From assembly GCA_963774155.1 (NCBI GenBank), contig CAVZDW010000010.1, positions 496,001-560,000 on the forward strand: 64,000 nt of DNA. Direction: 5' to 3'. Every line of letters begins with the position of its first letter. Positions within the stretch are counted from its first letter, which is position 1. The notes beneath the pieces are model-generated. The model worked only from the letters and a program-made list of their open reading frames with translations. It was not told the DNA's origin and did not search any database. The position numbers and the translations under genes are program-made. Positions 51,901 through 59,260 of this stretch are shown here, piece by piece. Source of the stretch: DASSUW01 sp963774155 (GTDB lineage Bacteria > Actinomycetota > Thermoleophilia > Solirubrobacterales > Solirubrobacteraceae).

Positions 51901-53570
51901 CCGATCCCCAGACGGGCTTCGCCCCGCTGGAGGTCGACTTCGCGGTCACGGCGACCGACGCCGACGACGATGACCTCACGTACGCGTGGGACTTCGACGG
52001 CAACGGGACGACCGACTCCACCCAGGAGGACCCGACCCACACCTACACCGCAGCGGGTGACTACGAGGCCGAGGTGACCGTCTCCGACGGCACGGCCGAG
52101 CGGTCGCGCACCGTCACGGTGAACGTGTTCGGGGCGGACGATCCCGAGGCGCGGTTCCGCGTCCTCGTCTTCTCGAAGACGGCCGGCTTCCGGCACGATT
52201 CGATCGACGAGGGTCACGCGGCGATCGAGGCACTCGGTGAGGACAACGACTTCCAGGTCGACCACACCGAGGACGCCACGATCTTCAACGCCGCGGCGCT
52301 CGCGCGCTACGAGTCGGTGATCTTCCTGTCCACCACGGGCGACGTGCTGAACGCCGCCCAGCAGACCGCCTTCGAGAACTACATCAAGGGCGGCGGTGGC
52401 TACACCGGCATCCATGCCGCGGCGGACACCGAGTACAGCTGGAAGTGGTACGGCGGCCTGGTGGGCGCCTACTTCCTGAGCCATCCGCCCGGCACGCCGG
52501 AGGCGGACGTGATCATCGAGGACGCCGACGACCACACGACGGACCACCTCGCCGACCAGCCGAACCTCAAGTGGCACCGGACGGACGAGTGGTACAACTA
52601 CAAGCCCGTCAACTTCGAGACGACGGGTGACGTCGATTTCAGCCCGCGGGCCAACGGCGTCCACGTCCTGCTCAAGATGGACGAGTCGACGTACGACGAG
52701 CAGGACGGCAACGCGACGGATGACGACCATCCGATCTCGTGGTGCCAGCGCTACGACGGTGGCCGCTCGTGGTACACGGGCATGGGCCACACGGCTGCCT
52801 CGTTCAGCGAGGCCGACTACCTCACGCACATCCTCGGCGGCATCGAGGTGAGCGCGGGTGCGGCCGAGTCCGCCGAGTGCGGGACGGCCGACCCGAACGC
52901 CCCGATCGTCGAGGCGTTCGGCGAGCCGACCTCCGGGACGGCCCCGCTGACGGTGGAGTTCAGCTCGTCGGCGCTGGATCCGAACGGGCCCGGCTCCGGT
53001 CTCCGCTACCGCTGGGAGTTCGGTGACGGCTGCGAGTGCGCTCGGCCCGAACCCGACGCACACGTACACGGCGCCGGGGAACTACGACGCCGTGCTCACC
53101 GTGACCGACGCGGAGGGCAAGAAGACCAGCAAGACGGTGGAGATCACCGTCAACCCGGCCGGGACGCAGGCGCCGGTGGTCGACGTCGCCGCCGATCCGG
53201 GCAAGGGCGGAGCTCCGCTGACGGTGCAGTTCCAGGCCGCCGCCACCGATCCGGACGGGGACGAGAGCAAGCTCGTCTACCGCTGGAACTTCGGCGACGG
53301 CACGGGCAGCTCGCTCGCTCAGAGCCCGAAGCACACGTACATGACGCCGGGCACGTACAAGGCGTCGGTGACGGTCACCGACGCAGCCGGCGCCAGCACG
53401 AAGAGCGACGAGATCACGATCACGGTCGAGAACCCGCCCGGGAACGTGGCACCGAACGTCGAGGCCGCTGCGGACCCGACGTCGGGCACCGCCCCGCTGC
53501 GGGTGCAGTTCACCGCGGCCGCGACCGATCCGGACGGCGACCACGTCCTGATCAGCTGGAACTTCGGTGA
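48945..53570 (+). CDS. Giant secreted protein, middle part (PKD, four concanavalin-like domains, PKD, second ThuA)
   Basis: Continuation of the protein starting at 45551; true coding in this frame runs to about 53031, after which the frame as read is out of phase until its stop at 53570. Order: a PKD domain (48.9-49.3 kb); four concanavalin/laminin G-like domains of about 200 residues that resemble each other (each begins with DEFEGD/DDFDGTD/DEFSGSS/DSFDSGT and contains QAGLRVYQDDDNW-like lines: 49.3-49.95, 50.0-50.57, 50.6-51.2, 51.2-51.85); a PKD (51.9-52.1 kb); and a second ThuA domain (52.15-52.85 kb, FSKTAGFRHDSIDEG...YTGMGHT) very like the first. The repeated architecture indicates internal duplication. 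Probable cell-surface or extracellular polysaccharide binding. Confidence 0.75.
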   Translation: MFLVFNNPTAAGTDGLLNLNHFTALGKGAANSAAPEVTASADPTGGEAPLEVQFTGTATDPDATAGEQLTYAWDFGVAGTTTDTSNQLSPTYTYERPGTYLARFTATDPSGAASTASVQVTVTAPAGECPQNNVRSDEFEGDGLDTNRWEVIRPDSTRPPMVSGGNLNFPIDNGSLYLTGTSARNIVVQPLPSGAVEVTAKITTDPLTENYQQAGLRVYQDDDNWASVHMIYAGTGRNFEFIYENNGNPRNGAADNVGGIPADAPLTYWVKLISTGSTLTAAYSYDGTTFTTVGQPADISGWSAPQVGPVALSDQAASYPVAHFDWIRFNPDSSTGGGGGGGGSEGIVDDFDGTDVSDDWDVIRRNQALTVSDGALRIPAATGDIYGGRNDAANLVVRDAPDGAWVATAKMNFEGTAQYHQAGIMVYGDDANFTKFGRIAHSAATNSEEKFEFIYENASTPRNDAADSTANIPADFPDDYWVRLTSDGTNVTGAYSTNGTAWTAVGRPAPLPANATIGLFAFSNEGTGNPVAAFDQFTLTGENVGEPSGPSFDDEFSGSSIDAERWNASIRQNQNAVVENGNLTITTEPGDIYTGDTTPPPNNFILQDAAHAGADWVIETKLAGTINGGYGQGGLIAYADGNNYVKLDPISDAGQTRINRIEFRSEVAGAIQDPQPQVDVSAAQAAGDIWIRMTKTGTTYAAEYSFDGATWTAIAQTVSNPMVSPDFGVFAFGPQADGQGDTVSFDYFWLNGQDAPSEPCACEPTGGDSFDSGTLDTEKWDAIVRPQEDLIGFEDGWLEVQTVNGDIYTDGNPDSTRNFILQNPTETGQDWVIETHVDAATLSGGYEQAGLMVRQDDNNYIKFDIISDDGQTVLNRLELRSEINGAIQQPQPADPPVPAGETDVWLRLTKSGTTYTGEYSFDGTTFTEVSIPVTNPMVDPAFGLFTLGVNSGGGTARFEYFSLDGSQGCEEPEPENRAPVIENVTADPQTGFAPLEVDFAVTATDADDDDLTYAWDFDGNGTTDSTQEDPTHTYTAAGDYEAEVTVSDGTAERSRTVTVNVFGADDPEARFRVLVFSKTAGFRHDSIDEGHAAIEALGEDNDFQVDHTEDATIFNAAALARYESVIFLSTTGDVLNAAQQTAFENYIKGGGGYTGIHAAADTEYSWKWYGGLVGAYFLSHPPGTPEADVIIEDADDHTTDHLADQPNLKWHRTDEWYNYKPVNFETTGDVDFSPRANGVHVLLKMDESTYDEQDGNATDDDHPISWCQRYDGGRSWYTGMGHTAASFSEADYLTHILGGIEVSAGAAESAECGTADPNAPIVEAFGEPTSGTAPLTVEFSSSALDPNGPGSGLRYRWEFGDGCECARPEPDAHVHGAGELRRRAHRDRRGGQEDQQDGGDHRQPGRDAGAGGRRRRRSGQGRSSADGAVPGRRHRSGRGREQARLPLELRRRHGQLARSEPEAHVHDAGHVQGVGDGHRRSRRQHEERRDHDHGREPARERGTERRGRCGPDVGHRPAAGAVHRGRDRSGRRPRPDQLELR

Positions 53571-54099
53571 CAACACGGGCGGCGCCGGTCCGTCCGTCGC
53601 GCACACCTACACCGCGGCGGGCGTCTACGACGCCGTGGTGACGGTGCGCGACCAGGGCGGCCTCACCGACAGCGCCACGGTGCGGGTGACCGTGACGGGC
53701 GCCGGCGGCTCGCCGCCGCCGCCGAACGTCGCGCCGCAGGGTGACGGCGGTGTCGCCGGTGAGACCGAGAGCTCGCCGACGGTCAAGCTGACCAAGCGCC
53801 AGAACGTGGCGCGCGTGGTCAAGAACGGCCTGCGCTACACGGTCAAGTGCGCCGTGGCGTGCCAGGTGACGTCGACGCTGCGGGTTGACGACCAGCGGCT
53901 CGGCAAGTCCAACGCCCGCTCGATTGCGGCCGGCAAGTCGCGGCAGATCGTGCTCAAGCTCGATCGCGGCGTCCGCCGCAACCTGGCCGCCGCCATGCGG
54001 GAGGCCAAGCTCCGGACCGTGCGAGCCACCTTGGTCATGAAGATCAAGACGGCCGACGGCACGACGACGGTCCGCAGGGCGGTCGTGCTCCGCCGCTAG
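53023..54099 (+). CDS. Giant secreted protein, C-terminal part (PKD repeats and C-terminal beta-domain)
   Basis: Last segment of the protein that starts at 45551; genuine coding in this frame begins near 53031, where one extra T shifts the frame. It contains the end of one PKD repeat and two further PKD repeats (motifs NPTHTYTAPGNYDAVLTV, SPKHTYMTPGTYKASVTV, SVAHTYTAAGVYDAVVTV). A Gly/Pro-rich linker follows, then a basic ~100-residue C-terminal domain (VKLTKRQNVARVVKNGLRYTV...) with a Cys pair (CAVACQ), a tail often seen on secreted proteins of this order. A strong hairpin terminator lies 25 bases after the stop. Total corrected length is 2847 codons from 45551 to 54099. Confidence 0.75.
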   Translation: MTAASALGPNPTHTYTAPGNYDAVLTVTDAEGKKTSKTVEITVNPAGTQAPVVDVAADPGKGGAPLTVQFQAAATDPDGDESKLVYRWNFGDGTGSSLAQSPKHTYMTPGTYKASVTVTDAAGASTKSDEITITVENPPGNVAPNVEAAADPTSGTAPLRVQFTAAATDPDGDHVLISWNFGDNTGGAGPSVAHTYTAAGVYDAVVTVRDQGGLTDSATVRVTVTGAGGSPPPPNVAPQGDGGVAGETESSPTVKLTKRQNVARVVKNGLRYTVKCAVACQVTSTLRVDDQRLGKSNARSIAAGKSRQIVLKLDRGVRRNLAAAMREAKLRTVRATLVMKIKTADGTTTVRRAVVLRR

Positions 54100-54123
54100 C
54101 GTTTCGTTGGATCGGAGGACGAA

Positions 54124-54153
54124 TTCGGGGCGCCGCGCGAGCGGCGCCCCGAA
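54124..54153 (+). terminator. Rho-independent-like terminator
   Basis: Perfect 13-bp stem TTCGGGGCGCCGC / GCGGCGCCCCGAA with a GCGA loop, followed by ACTTT. It closes the giant-protein transcript and precedes xylA, which starts at 54174, so xylA needs its own start or read-through. Confidence 0.7.
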
Positions 54154-54173
54154 ACTTTGAAAGGATCCGCGGC

Positions 54174-55340
54174 ATGGCCGTGACTGACGACACCCTGAGC
54201 CCACGCCCCGAGCACCGCTTCACCTTCGGTCTGTGGACCGTCGGCAACCCGGGACGGGACCCGTTCGGCGGGCCGACGCGGCCGCCGATCGACCCCGTCG
54301 ACTCGGTGAAGAAGCTCGCCGAGCTGGGCGCCTGGGGCATCAGCCTCCACGACGACGACCTGATCCCGTGGGGGACTCCGCCGGCCGAGCGCGACCGCAT
54401 CGTCGCGCGCATGAAGGCGACGCTCGAGGAGACCGGCCTCGGCGTCGGCATGGCGACGACGAACCTCTTCGGCCACGCGGCCTTCAAGGACGGCGCGTTC
54501 ACGTCCAACGACCGGAAGGTCCGGCGCGCGGCGATCGGCAAGGCGATGCGCTCGATCGACCTCGGCGCCGAGCTGGGCGGCGAGGTCTACGTCTTCTGGG
54601 GCGGCCGCGAGGGCACCGAGGCCGGCGTGGCCAAGGACCCGCGCGACGCGCTCGAGCGGTACCGCGAGGCCGTGAACGTCCTCGTCGACTATTCGGAGAG
54701 CCAGGGCTACGGCTTCCGCTTCGCGCTCGAGCCCAAGCCGAACGAGCCGCGCGGCGACATCTTCCTGCCCACCGTCGGGCACGCCCTGCACTTCATCACC
54801 ACGCTCGACCGCCCGGACCTCGTGGGGCTGAACCCCGAGGTCGCGCACGAGACGATGGCCGGGCTCTCGTTCCACCACGCCATCGGGCAGGCGCTGTGGG
54901 CCGGCAAGCTCTTCCACATCGACCTCAACGGGCAGGACGTCGGGCGCTACGACCAGGACTTCCGCTTCGGCGCCGAGGACCTCAAGGAGATGTTCCTGCT
55001 CGTGCGCCTGCTCGAGCGCGCCGGCTACGCCGGGCCGCGGCACTTCGACGCACACGCCTTCCGCAACGAGAACTTCGAAGGGGTCTGGGACTTCGCGACG
55101 GGCTGCATGCGCACGTACCTCGCGCTGGCCGAGAAGGCTCGCCACTTCGACTCGCTGCCGGAGGTCCAGGAGGCGCTCGCGGCGGCCTCGACCCCCGAGC
55201 TCGGCGTCGCGTCGGTCGACGGTGACGACGCGGACACGCTCAAGGCCGAGTCCGAGGCGCTCGACGCTCTCGCCGAACGCGGGTACTACAACGAGCGGCT
55301 CGACCAGCTCGTGATCGAGGTTCTGCTCGGCGTCCGCTGA
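54174..55340 (+). CDS. xylA: Xylose isomerase
   Basis: 388 aa, matching the ~390-residue actinobacterial class I enzyme that converts xylose to xylulose (and glucose to fructose). Visible signatures are FGLWTVGNPGRDPFG near the start, GISLHDDDLIPWG (catalytic His and Asp), the metal-binding FALEPKPNEPRGD (Glu, Lys), GLNPEVAHE, and FHIDLNGQ and HFDAHAFR (metal Asp). AGGA precedes the ATG. No xylulokinase is adjacent. It lies between two ThuA/PKD secreted protein genes, suggesting use of sugars released or bound by them. Confidence 0.95.
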   Translation: MAVTDDTLSPRPEHRFTFGLWTVGNPGRDPFGGPTRPPIDPVDSVKKLAELGAWGISLHDDDLIPWGTPPAERDRIVARMKATLEETGLGVGMATTNLFGHAAFKDGAFTSNDRKVRRAAIGKAMRSIDLGAELGGEVYVFWGGREGTEAGVAKDPRDALERYREAVNVLVDYSESQGYGFRFALEPKPNEPRGDIFLPTVGHALHFITTLDRPDLVGLNPEVAHETMAGLSFHHAIGQALWAGKLFHIDLNGQDVGRYDQDFRFGAEDLKEMFLLVRLLERAGYAGPRHFDAHAFRNENFEGVWDFATGCMRTYLALAEKARHFDSLPEVQEALAAASTPELGVASVDGDDADTLKAESEALDALAERGYYNERLDQLVIEVLLGVR

Positions 55341-55348
55341 AAGTCCCC

Positions 55349-55377
55349 TTGACAGCGCGATCCGGCTTCCGGATATT
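55349..55377 (+). promoter_or_regulatory. Housekeeping-type promoter for the second ThuA/PKD gene
   Basis: TTGACA (55349-55354), 17-base spacer, GATATT (55372-55377); TATTAG two bases later is an alternative -10. The ATG at 55420 has GAGGGGGAGA as ribosome site. It starts eight bases after the xylA stop, so the gene is independently transcribed. Confidence 0.6.
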
Positions 55378-55419
55378 AGTTGTCTCGGTAGCGTAATTCG
55401 TGTGTGAGGGGGAGAGATA

Positions 55420-57252
55420 ATGCGCCGGACCAAGGCTGGGTTGGCGCTCGTCGGGGCCGTGGGGCTCTGTCTGTCCATGGCCACGACGGCGCTCGCACAG
55501 GCCACGAACCAACCGCCCTCGGTGAGCGCCTCGCGCAACCCGGCGGGCAACGTCCGGGTCGGGGTTCCGATCGCCTTCACGGCGACCGCTACCGATCCTG
55601 ACGGCGACGCGCTGACGTACCTGTGGGACTTCGGCGACGGCACCACGTCGACGGAGCAGAACCCCACCAAGGCCTATCTCGCCGCCGCGACGCGCACGGT
55701 CACCGTGACGGTCTCCGACGGCAAGGAGGGCGGCACCGTCGCGAGCGCGCCGCTCAGCGTGGTCGTCCAGGCCAACCGCAACCCTTCGGCCAACGGGCTG
55801 ACGATGTCGCCGCAGGCCGGCGTCGCGCCGGTCACCGTCACCTGGGGAGGGGCGGGCAGCGACCAGGACGGGCCGAGCCACACGCTCAGCTACGCCTGGG
55901 ACTTCCAGGGCGACGGGGTGGACGACTCGACACTCCAGAACCCGTCGTTCACCTACACGACCGCCGGCACATACCTGCCGCGCGTGCGCGTGAGCGATCC
56001 GTTCGGCGGCTCGGCGACGCGGACCTTCGTGGTCAACGTCATCCCCGAGGCCCGCGACCCCAACGCGCGCTTCCGGATCCTCATCTTCTCCAAGACGGCC
56101 GGATTCCGGCACTCGTCGATCGACGAGGGCATCGCGGCGATCAAGCTCCTGGGAACCCAGCAGAGCATCCAGGTCGACGCGATCGAGGAGTCGACCCTGT
56201 TCACCGACGCGGTGCTCGCCCGCTACGACGCGGTCGTGTTCCTGTCGACGACCAGCGATGTGCTCAACGACGAGCAGCAGGCGGCGTTCGAGCGCTACAT
56301 CCGCGCCGGGCACGGCTACGCCGGCATCCACGCGGCGGCGGACACCGAGTACCTGTGGCCGTGGTACGGCCAGCTGGTCGGCGGCTACTTCCGCAACCAC
56401 CCGAACGGGACGCCCACCGCGACGGTCGTCACCGAGGACGCGACGCACCACTCCACGCGGCACCTTCCGGCCCGCTGGACGCGCGTCGACGAGTGGTACA
56501 ACTACCAATCGCCGGTCAACCCGTCGGTCAACGGCGGCGGCACCGACATCAGCACCCGCGGCGCCACCCCGATCCACGTGCTGCTGACGATGGACGAGTC
56601 GACCTACGCCGAGGCCGACGGCACGGACGGCGTCAATGACGACCATCCGATCTCGTGGTGCAAGCGCTACGACGGCGGTCGCATGTGGTACACGGGCATG
56701 GGCCACACCGAGGCGTCGTTCCTGGATGCCAACTTCATGAAGCACATCCAGGGCGGCCTCGAGATCGCGGCCGGCGTGGTGACCGACGCAGCGTGCGGCG
56801 TGACGTCGCGCAGCGTGCCGGCCGACGTGTCGGGCACGGTGCCGGGCACGCTCTCGCTCACCGTGTCCCCGTCGGCGAGCTTCGGCGCGTTCACGCCGGG
56901 GGTCGCCAAGGACTACCTGACGACGCTGGCCGCCGGCGTCATCTCGACCGGCGCCGACGCGACGCTCAGCGTTGCGGACCCGAGCACGACCGCGACCGGC
57001 AAGCTCGTCAACGGCGCGTTCTCGCTCCCGCAGGCGCTCAGGGCCTCGGCCGCCAGCGCCAACGGCACGAGCGCGCCGGAGGCTGCGCTCAACGCGGACG
57101 GCACGCCGCTGACGTTGCTCACGTACGGCGGGCCGGTCAGCAACGACCAGGTGACGGTGAACCTCAAGCAGCCCATCGCGAGCACCGACGCGCTGCGGAC
57201 GGGCGTCTACTCGAAGACGCTCACGTTCACCCTCTCGACCACCAGTCCGTAA
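55420..57252 (+). CDS. Secreted PKD-PKD-ThuA protein with C-terminal WxL-like domain
   Basis: 610 aa. A signal peptide (about 1-27, ending TTALAQA) precedes two PKD domains (about 30-118 and 120-212, with YLWDFGDGTTSTEQNP and YAWDFQGDG). The ThuA domain (about 215-455) has FSKTAGFRHSSIDEG, GIHAAADTEY, RVDEWYNYQ and WYTGMGHT. The C-terminal ~140 residues have alternating beta-type repeats (LTVSPSASFGAFTPGVAKDYLTTLAAGVISTGADATLSVAD) resembling cell-wall-binding WxL-like domains. The ThuA domain is strongly alike in sequence to both copies in the giant protein. Function in trehalose or other saccharide use is only suggested by the family name. A downstream hairpin overlaps the convergent kinase gene end. 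Confidence 0.85.
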   Translation: MRRTKAGLALVGAVGLCLSMATTALAQATNQPPSVSASRNPAGNVRVGVPIAFTATATDPDGDALTYLWDFGDGTTSTEQNPTKAYLAAATRTVTVTVSDGKEGGTVASAPLSVVVQANRNPSANGLTMSPQAGVAPVTVTWGGAGSDQDGPSHTLSYAWDFQGDGVDDSTLQNPSFTYTTAGTYLPRVRVSDPFGGSATRTFVVNVIPEARDPNARFRILIFSKTAGFRHSSIDEGIAAIKLLGTQQSIQVDAIEESTLFTDAVLARYDAVVFLSTTSDVLNDEQQAAFERYIRAGHGYAGIHAAADTEYLWPWYGQLVGGYFRNHPNGTPTATVVTEDATHHSTRHLPARWTRVDEWYNYQSPVNPSVNGGGTDISTRGATPIHVLLTMDESTYAEADGTDGVNDDHPISWCKRYDGGRMWYTGMGHTEASFLDANFMKHIQGGLEIAAGVVTDAACGVTSRSVPADVSGTVPGTLSLTVSPSASFGAFTPGVAKDYLTTLAAGVISTGADATLSVADPSTTATGKLVNGAFSLPQALRASAASANGTSAPEAALNADGTPLTLLTYGGPVSNDQVTVNLKQPIASTDALRTGVYSKTLTFTLSTTSP

Positions 57253-57277
57253 GAGCGCGGACCCGAGGGGCGGTCGC

Positions 57278-57667
57278 CTACGCGGCGGCCGCCCCGCGGT
57301 CCAGCTCGAACCAGACGAGCGTGCGGTCGTCCGAGTCCACGCCCCAGCGGTCGGCCAGCTCGGCGACCAGGTAGAGGCCCCAGCCGGACGGGCGCGCGGG
57401 ATCGGGCGCGGGCGCGCGCGGCACGAAGCCGCCGCCCGGGTCGTGAACCTCCACGCGCAGCGCTTCGGCGCCGAGCTCGATGACGAGGATGATCACGTCG
57501 CCGGTTTCGAGGTTCGCGTGCCGGACCGCGTTGGTCACCAGCTCGGAGATGAGCAGCCGGACGTCGCGCATGCGGCCGTCGAACTCCGCCTCGTCGAAGC
57601 CCTGGAGCGCCTGGCGCGCCTCGGAGGCGGCCTCGGGGCTGACCGTGAGCTGGCGCTCGAGCCTCAC
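57278..57667 (-). CDS. RsbW-like ATP-binding anti-sigma/regulatory kinase
   Basis: 129 aa GHKL domain with N-box ELVTNAVRHA, G1 DPGGGF and G2 GWGLYLVAELA. It belongs to the shorter SpoIIAB-like ATPase group often annotated as ATP-binding SpoIIE-family regulators. The start overlaps the stop of the upstream STAS gene (57664, ATGA), forming an antagonist-kinase pair. It is convergent with the ThuA gene. Confidence 0.88.
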   Translation of the reverse strand: MRLERQLTVSPEAASEARQALQGFDEAEFDGRMRDVRLLISELVTNAVRHANLETGDVIILVIELGAEALRVEVHDPGGGFVPRAPAPDPARPSGWGLYLVAELADRWGVDSDDRTLVWFELDRGAAAA

Positions 57668-57999
57668 GCCGCCGCCTCGGGGTCCTCGACGAAGTCGAGC
57701 CGCTCGCTCATGCGCGTGATCTCGAAGACGCGGTGCACGGTCTCGTCGCCACGGATGAGGGCGAAGCGCCGGCCTGCCTCACGCGCGCGCATGTCCGCGA
57801 CGACGACGAGGCGCAGCCCGCTCGAGTCCATGAACTCGAGGCCGCGGAGGTCGAGGATGACCGTGGCCAGGCCCGGCTCGTCGGCCAGGCGGTCGAGCTC
57901 GGACTCGACGACGGCGGCGCCGGAGATGTCCAGCTCGCCCGTCGGGCGCACAACCGCGACGGTCCCGTTGCGCGTCGTCTCGAAGTCCAGCTTGGGCAT
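57664..57999 (-). CDS. STAS-domain anti-sigma factor antagonist
   Basis: 111 aa from the ATG at 57999; upstream in-frame extension is a shadow. The core is VVRPTGELDISGAAVV...DLRGLEFMDSSGLRLVVVADMRAR, with the acceptor Ser in DSSGL, the commonest form of the motif. It is coupled to the following kinase gene. It is divergent from the topoisomerase IB gene 49 bases away. Confidence 0.9.
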   Translation of the reverse strand: MPKLDFETTRNGTVAVVRPTGELDISGAAVVESELDRLADEPGLATVILDLRGLEFMDSSGLRLVVVADMRAREAGRRFALIRGDETVHRVFEITRMSERLDFVEDPEAAA

Positions 58000-58048
58000 C
58001 GCGGCCCGGAAGCTTAATCCCCCAGCGCAAGGGAAGACTGTGTGGCAC

Positions 58049-59104
58049 ATGACACGGCTCAAGCGATCCGACTGCGCCGGGCCCGGAATCTCCCGCCGGC
58101 GACGGGGAAAAGGCTTCGAATATCGCGACGCGGAGGGCGCCAAGGTCACCGATCCGGAGGACCTCGCGCGCCTGCGCGAGCTCGGCATCCCGCCCGCGTG
58201 GGAGGACGTCTGGATCTGCCCGAACCCCCGTGGCCACCTGCAGGCGACGGGGGTCGACGCCGCCGGGCGCAAGCAGTACCTCTACCACGAGGCGTGGCGC
58301 ACGCGGCGGGATGCCGAGAAGTTCGAGGACATGGTGCGCTTCGCTCGAGCCCTGCCGGCGCTGCGGGAGCGGGTCGACGACGATCTCGTCGGCGAGGCGC
58401 CCACCCGCGAGCGGGTGCTCGCGTGCGCGGTCCGGCTGCTCGACCGCGGGTTCTTCCGGATCGGCTCCGAGGAGTACGCGGTGCAGAACGAGTCATACGG
58501 CCTGGCCACGATGCGCAAGGAGCACGTCTCGATCGCGCGCGACGGGGAGATGGTCTTCGACTACCCGGCCAAGAGCGGGGTGCGCCGCGTGCAGGCGATC
58601 GTCGACCCCGAGGCGGTGGAGATCGTGCGGGCGCTGCGGCAGCGGCGTGGCGGCGGCGACGAGCTGCTCGCGTTCAAGGACGGCCGCCGCTGGCGCGACG
58701 TCCGCTCCGAGGACATCAACGCCTACCTCAAGGAGGCCACGGGCGGCGACTTCTCCGCCAAGGACTTCCGCACCTGGAACGCCACCGTCCTCGCCGCCGT
58801 GGCGCTGTCGGTGTCCGGCGAGGTGGCGGGCTCCGCGACCGGGCGCAAGCGCGCGGTGACGCGCGCGATCAACGAGGTCGCCCACTACCTCGGCAACACC
58901 CCGGCCGTCTGCCGCGCCTCGTACATCGACCCGCGCGTGTTCGACGCCTACCAGGGCGGCCTGATCATCGGCAAGCCGGTGCACTCGGCCGCCGAGGTCG
59001 ACGAGGGCGAGCTCCCGATCCACCAGCGGGCGATCGAGGAGGCCGTGCTCGACCTGTTGAACGAGCGCGAGAGCTCGCGGGCGCTCGAGCGGGTGGCGGC
59101 CTGA
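58049..59104 (+). CDS. DNA topoisomerase IB (poxvirus-like/eukaryotic-type)
   Basis: 351 aa from the ATG at 58049; a GTG at 58040 preceded by GGGAAG adds three residues and may be the real start. Motifs of bacterial TopIB are GKGFEYRDAEG near the N-terminus, the catalytic helix region KDFRTWNATVLAAVALS, and the active Tyr in NTPAVCRASYIDPRVFDAYQ. It relaxes supercoils through a 3'-phosphotyrosine intermediate without ATP. The stop codon TGA is at the exact left border of repeat copy 2, an arrangement similar to that at topB. It is divergent from a STAS gene. Confidence 0.9.
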   Translation: MTRLKRSDCAGPGISRRRRGKGFEYRDAEGAKVTDPEDLARLRELGIPPAWEDVWICPNPRGHLQATGVDAAGRKQYLYHEAWRTRRDAEKFEDMVRFARALPALRERVDDDLVGEAPTRERVLACAVRLLDRGFFRIGSEEYAVQNESYGLATMRKEHVSIARDGEMVFDYPAKSGVRRVQAIVDPEAVEIVRALRQRRGGGDELLAFKDGRRWRDVRSEDINAYLKEATGGDFSAKDFRTWNATVLAAVALSVSGEVAGSATGRKRAVTRAINEVAHYLGNTPAVCRASYIDPRVFDAYQGGLIIGKPVHSAAEVDEGELPIHQRAIEEAVLDLLNERESSRALERVAA

Positions 59105-59260
59105 ACGTCAACCCCGGCATTAAGGGGAGCGGGATCGGCCGGTTTTCGAACTCGAATCCTGCTTAGGGGTGACACTGTGACCCTTAGGGCAGGACGCTCG
59201 GTGGAAACCGGCCCCGCCGGCCTCCCCAGCTCCCCTACCCAGCCGCAGTTGACGTTCGTC
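59102..59260. repeat. Palindromic intergenic repeat, copy 2
   Basis: About 159 bp. The left end TGAACGTCAACCCCGGCATT continues AAGGGGAGCGGGATCGGCCGG, the same as copy 3 with few changes. The right end, minus strand, is ACGAACGTCAACTGCGGCTG followed by GGTAGGGGAG. Internal inverted parts include CCGGTTTTC/AAACCGG and CCTGC/GCAGG. It lies between the ends of topoisomerase IB and a minus-strand short frame, and both read into it with stop codons at its edges. Confidence 0.65.

Noticed and set aside
45263..53069. Two minus-strand frames of over 1000 codons opposite the giant protein gene
   Set aside because: Low-complexity Val/Arg/Gly sequence without motifs; the plus strand carries all recognisable domains.
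59140..59200. tRNA-like string (TTCGAACTCGAATCCTGC) inside repeat copy 2
   Set aside because: No acceptor stem, D-arm or anticodon arm can be drawn; it is part of the repeat's own stem-loops.
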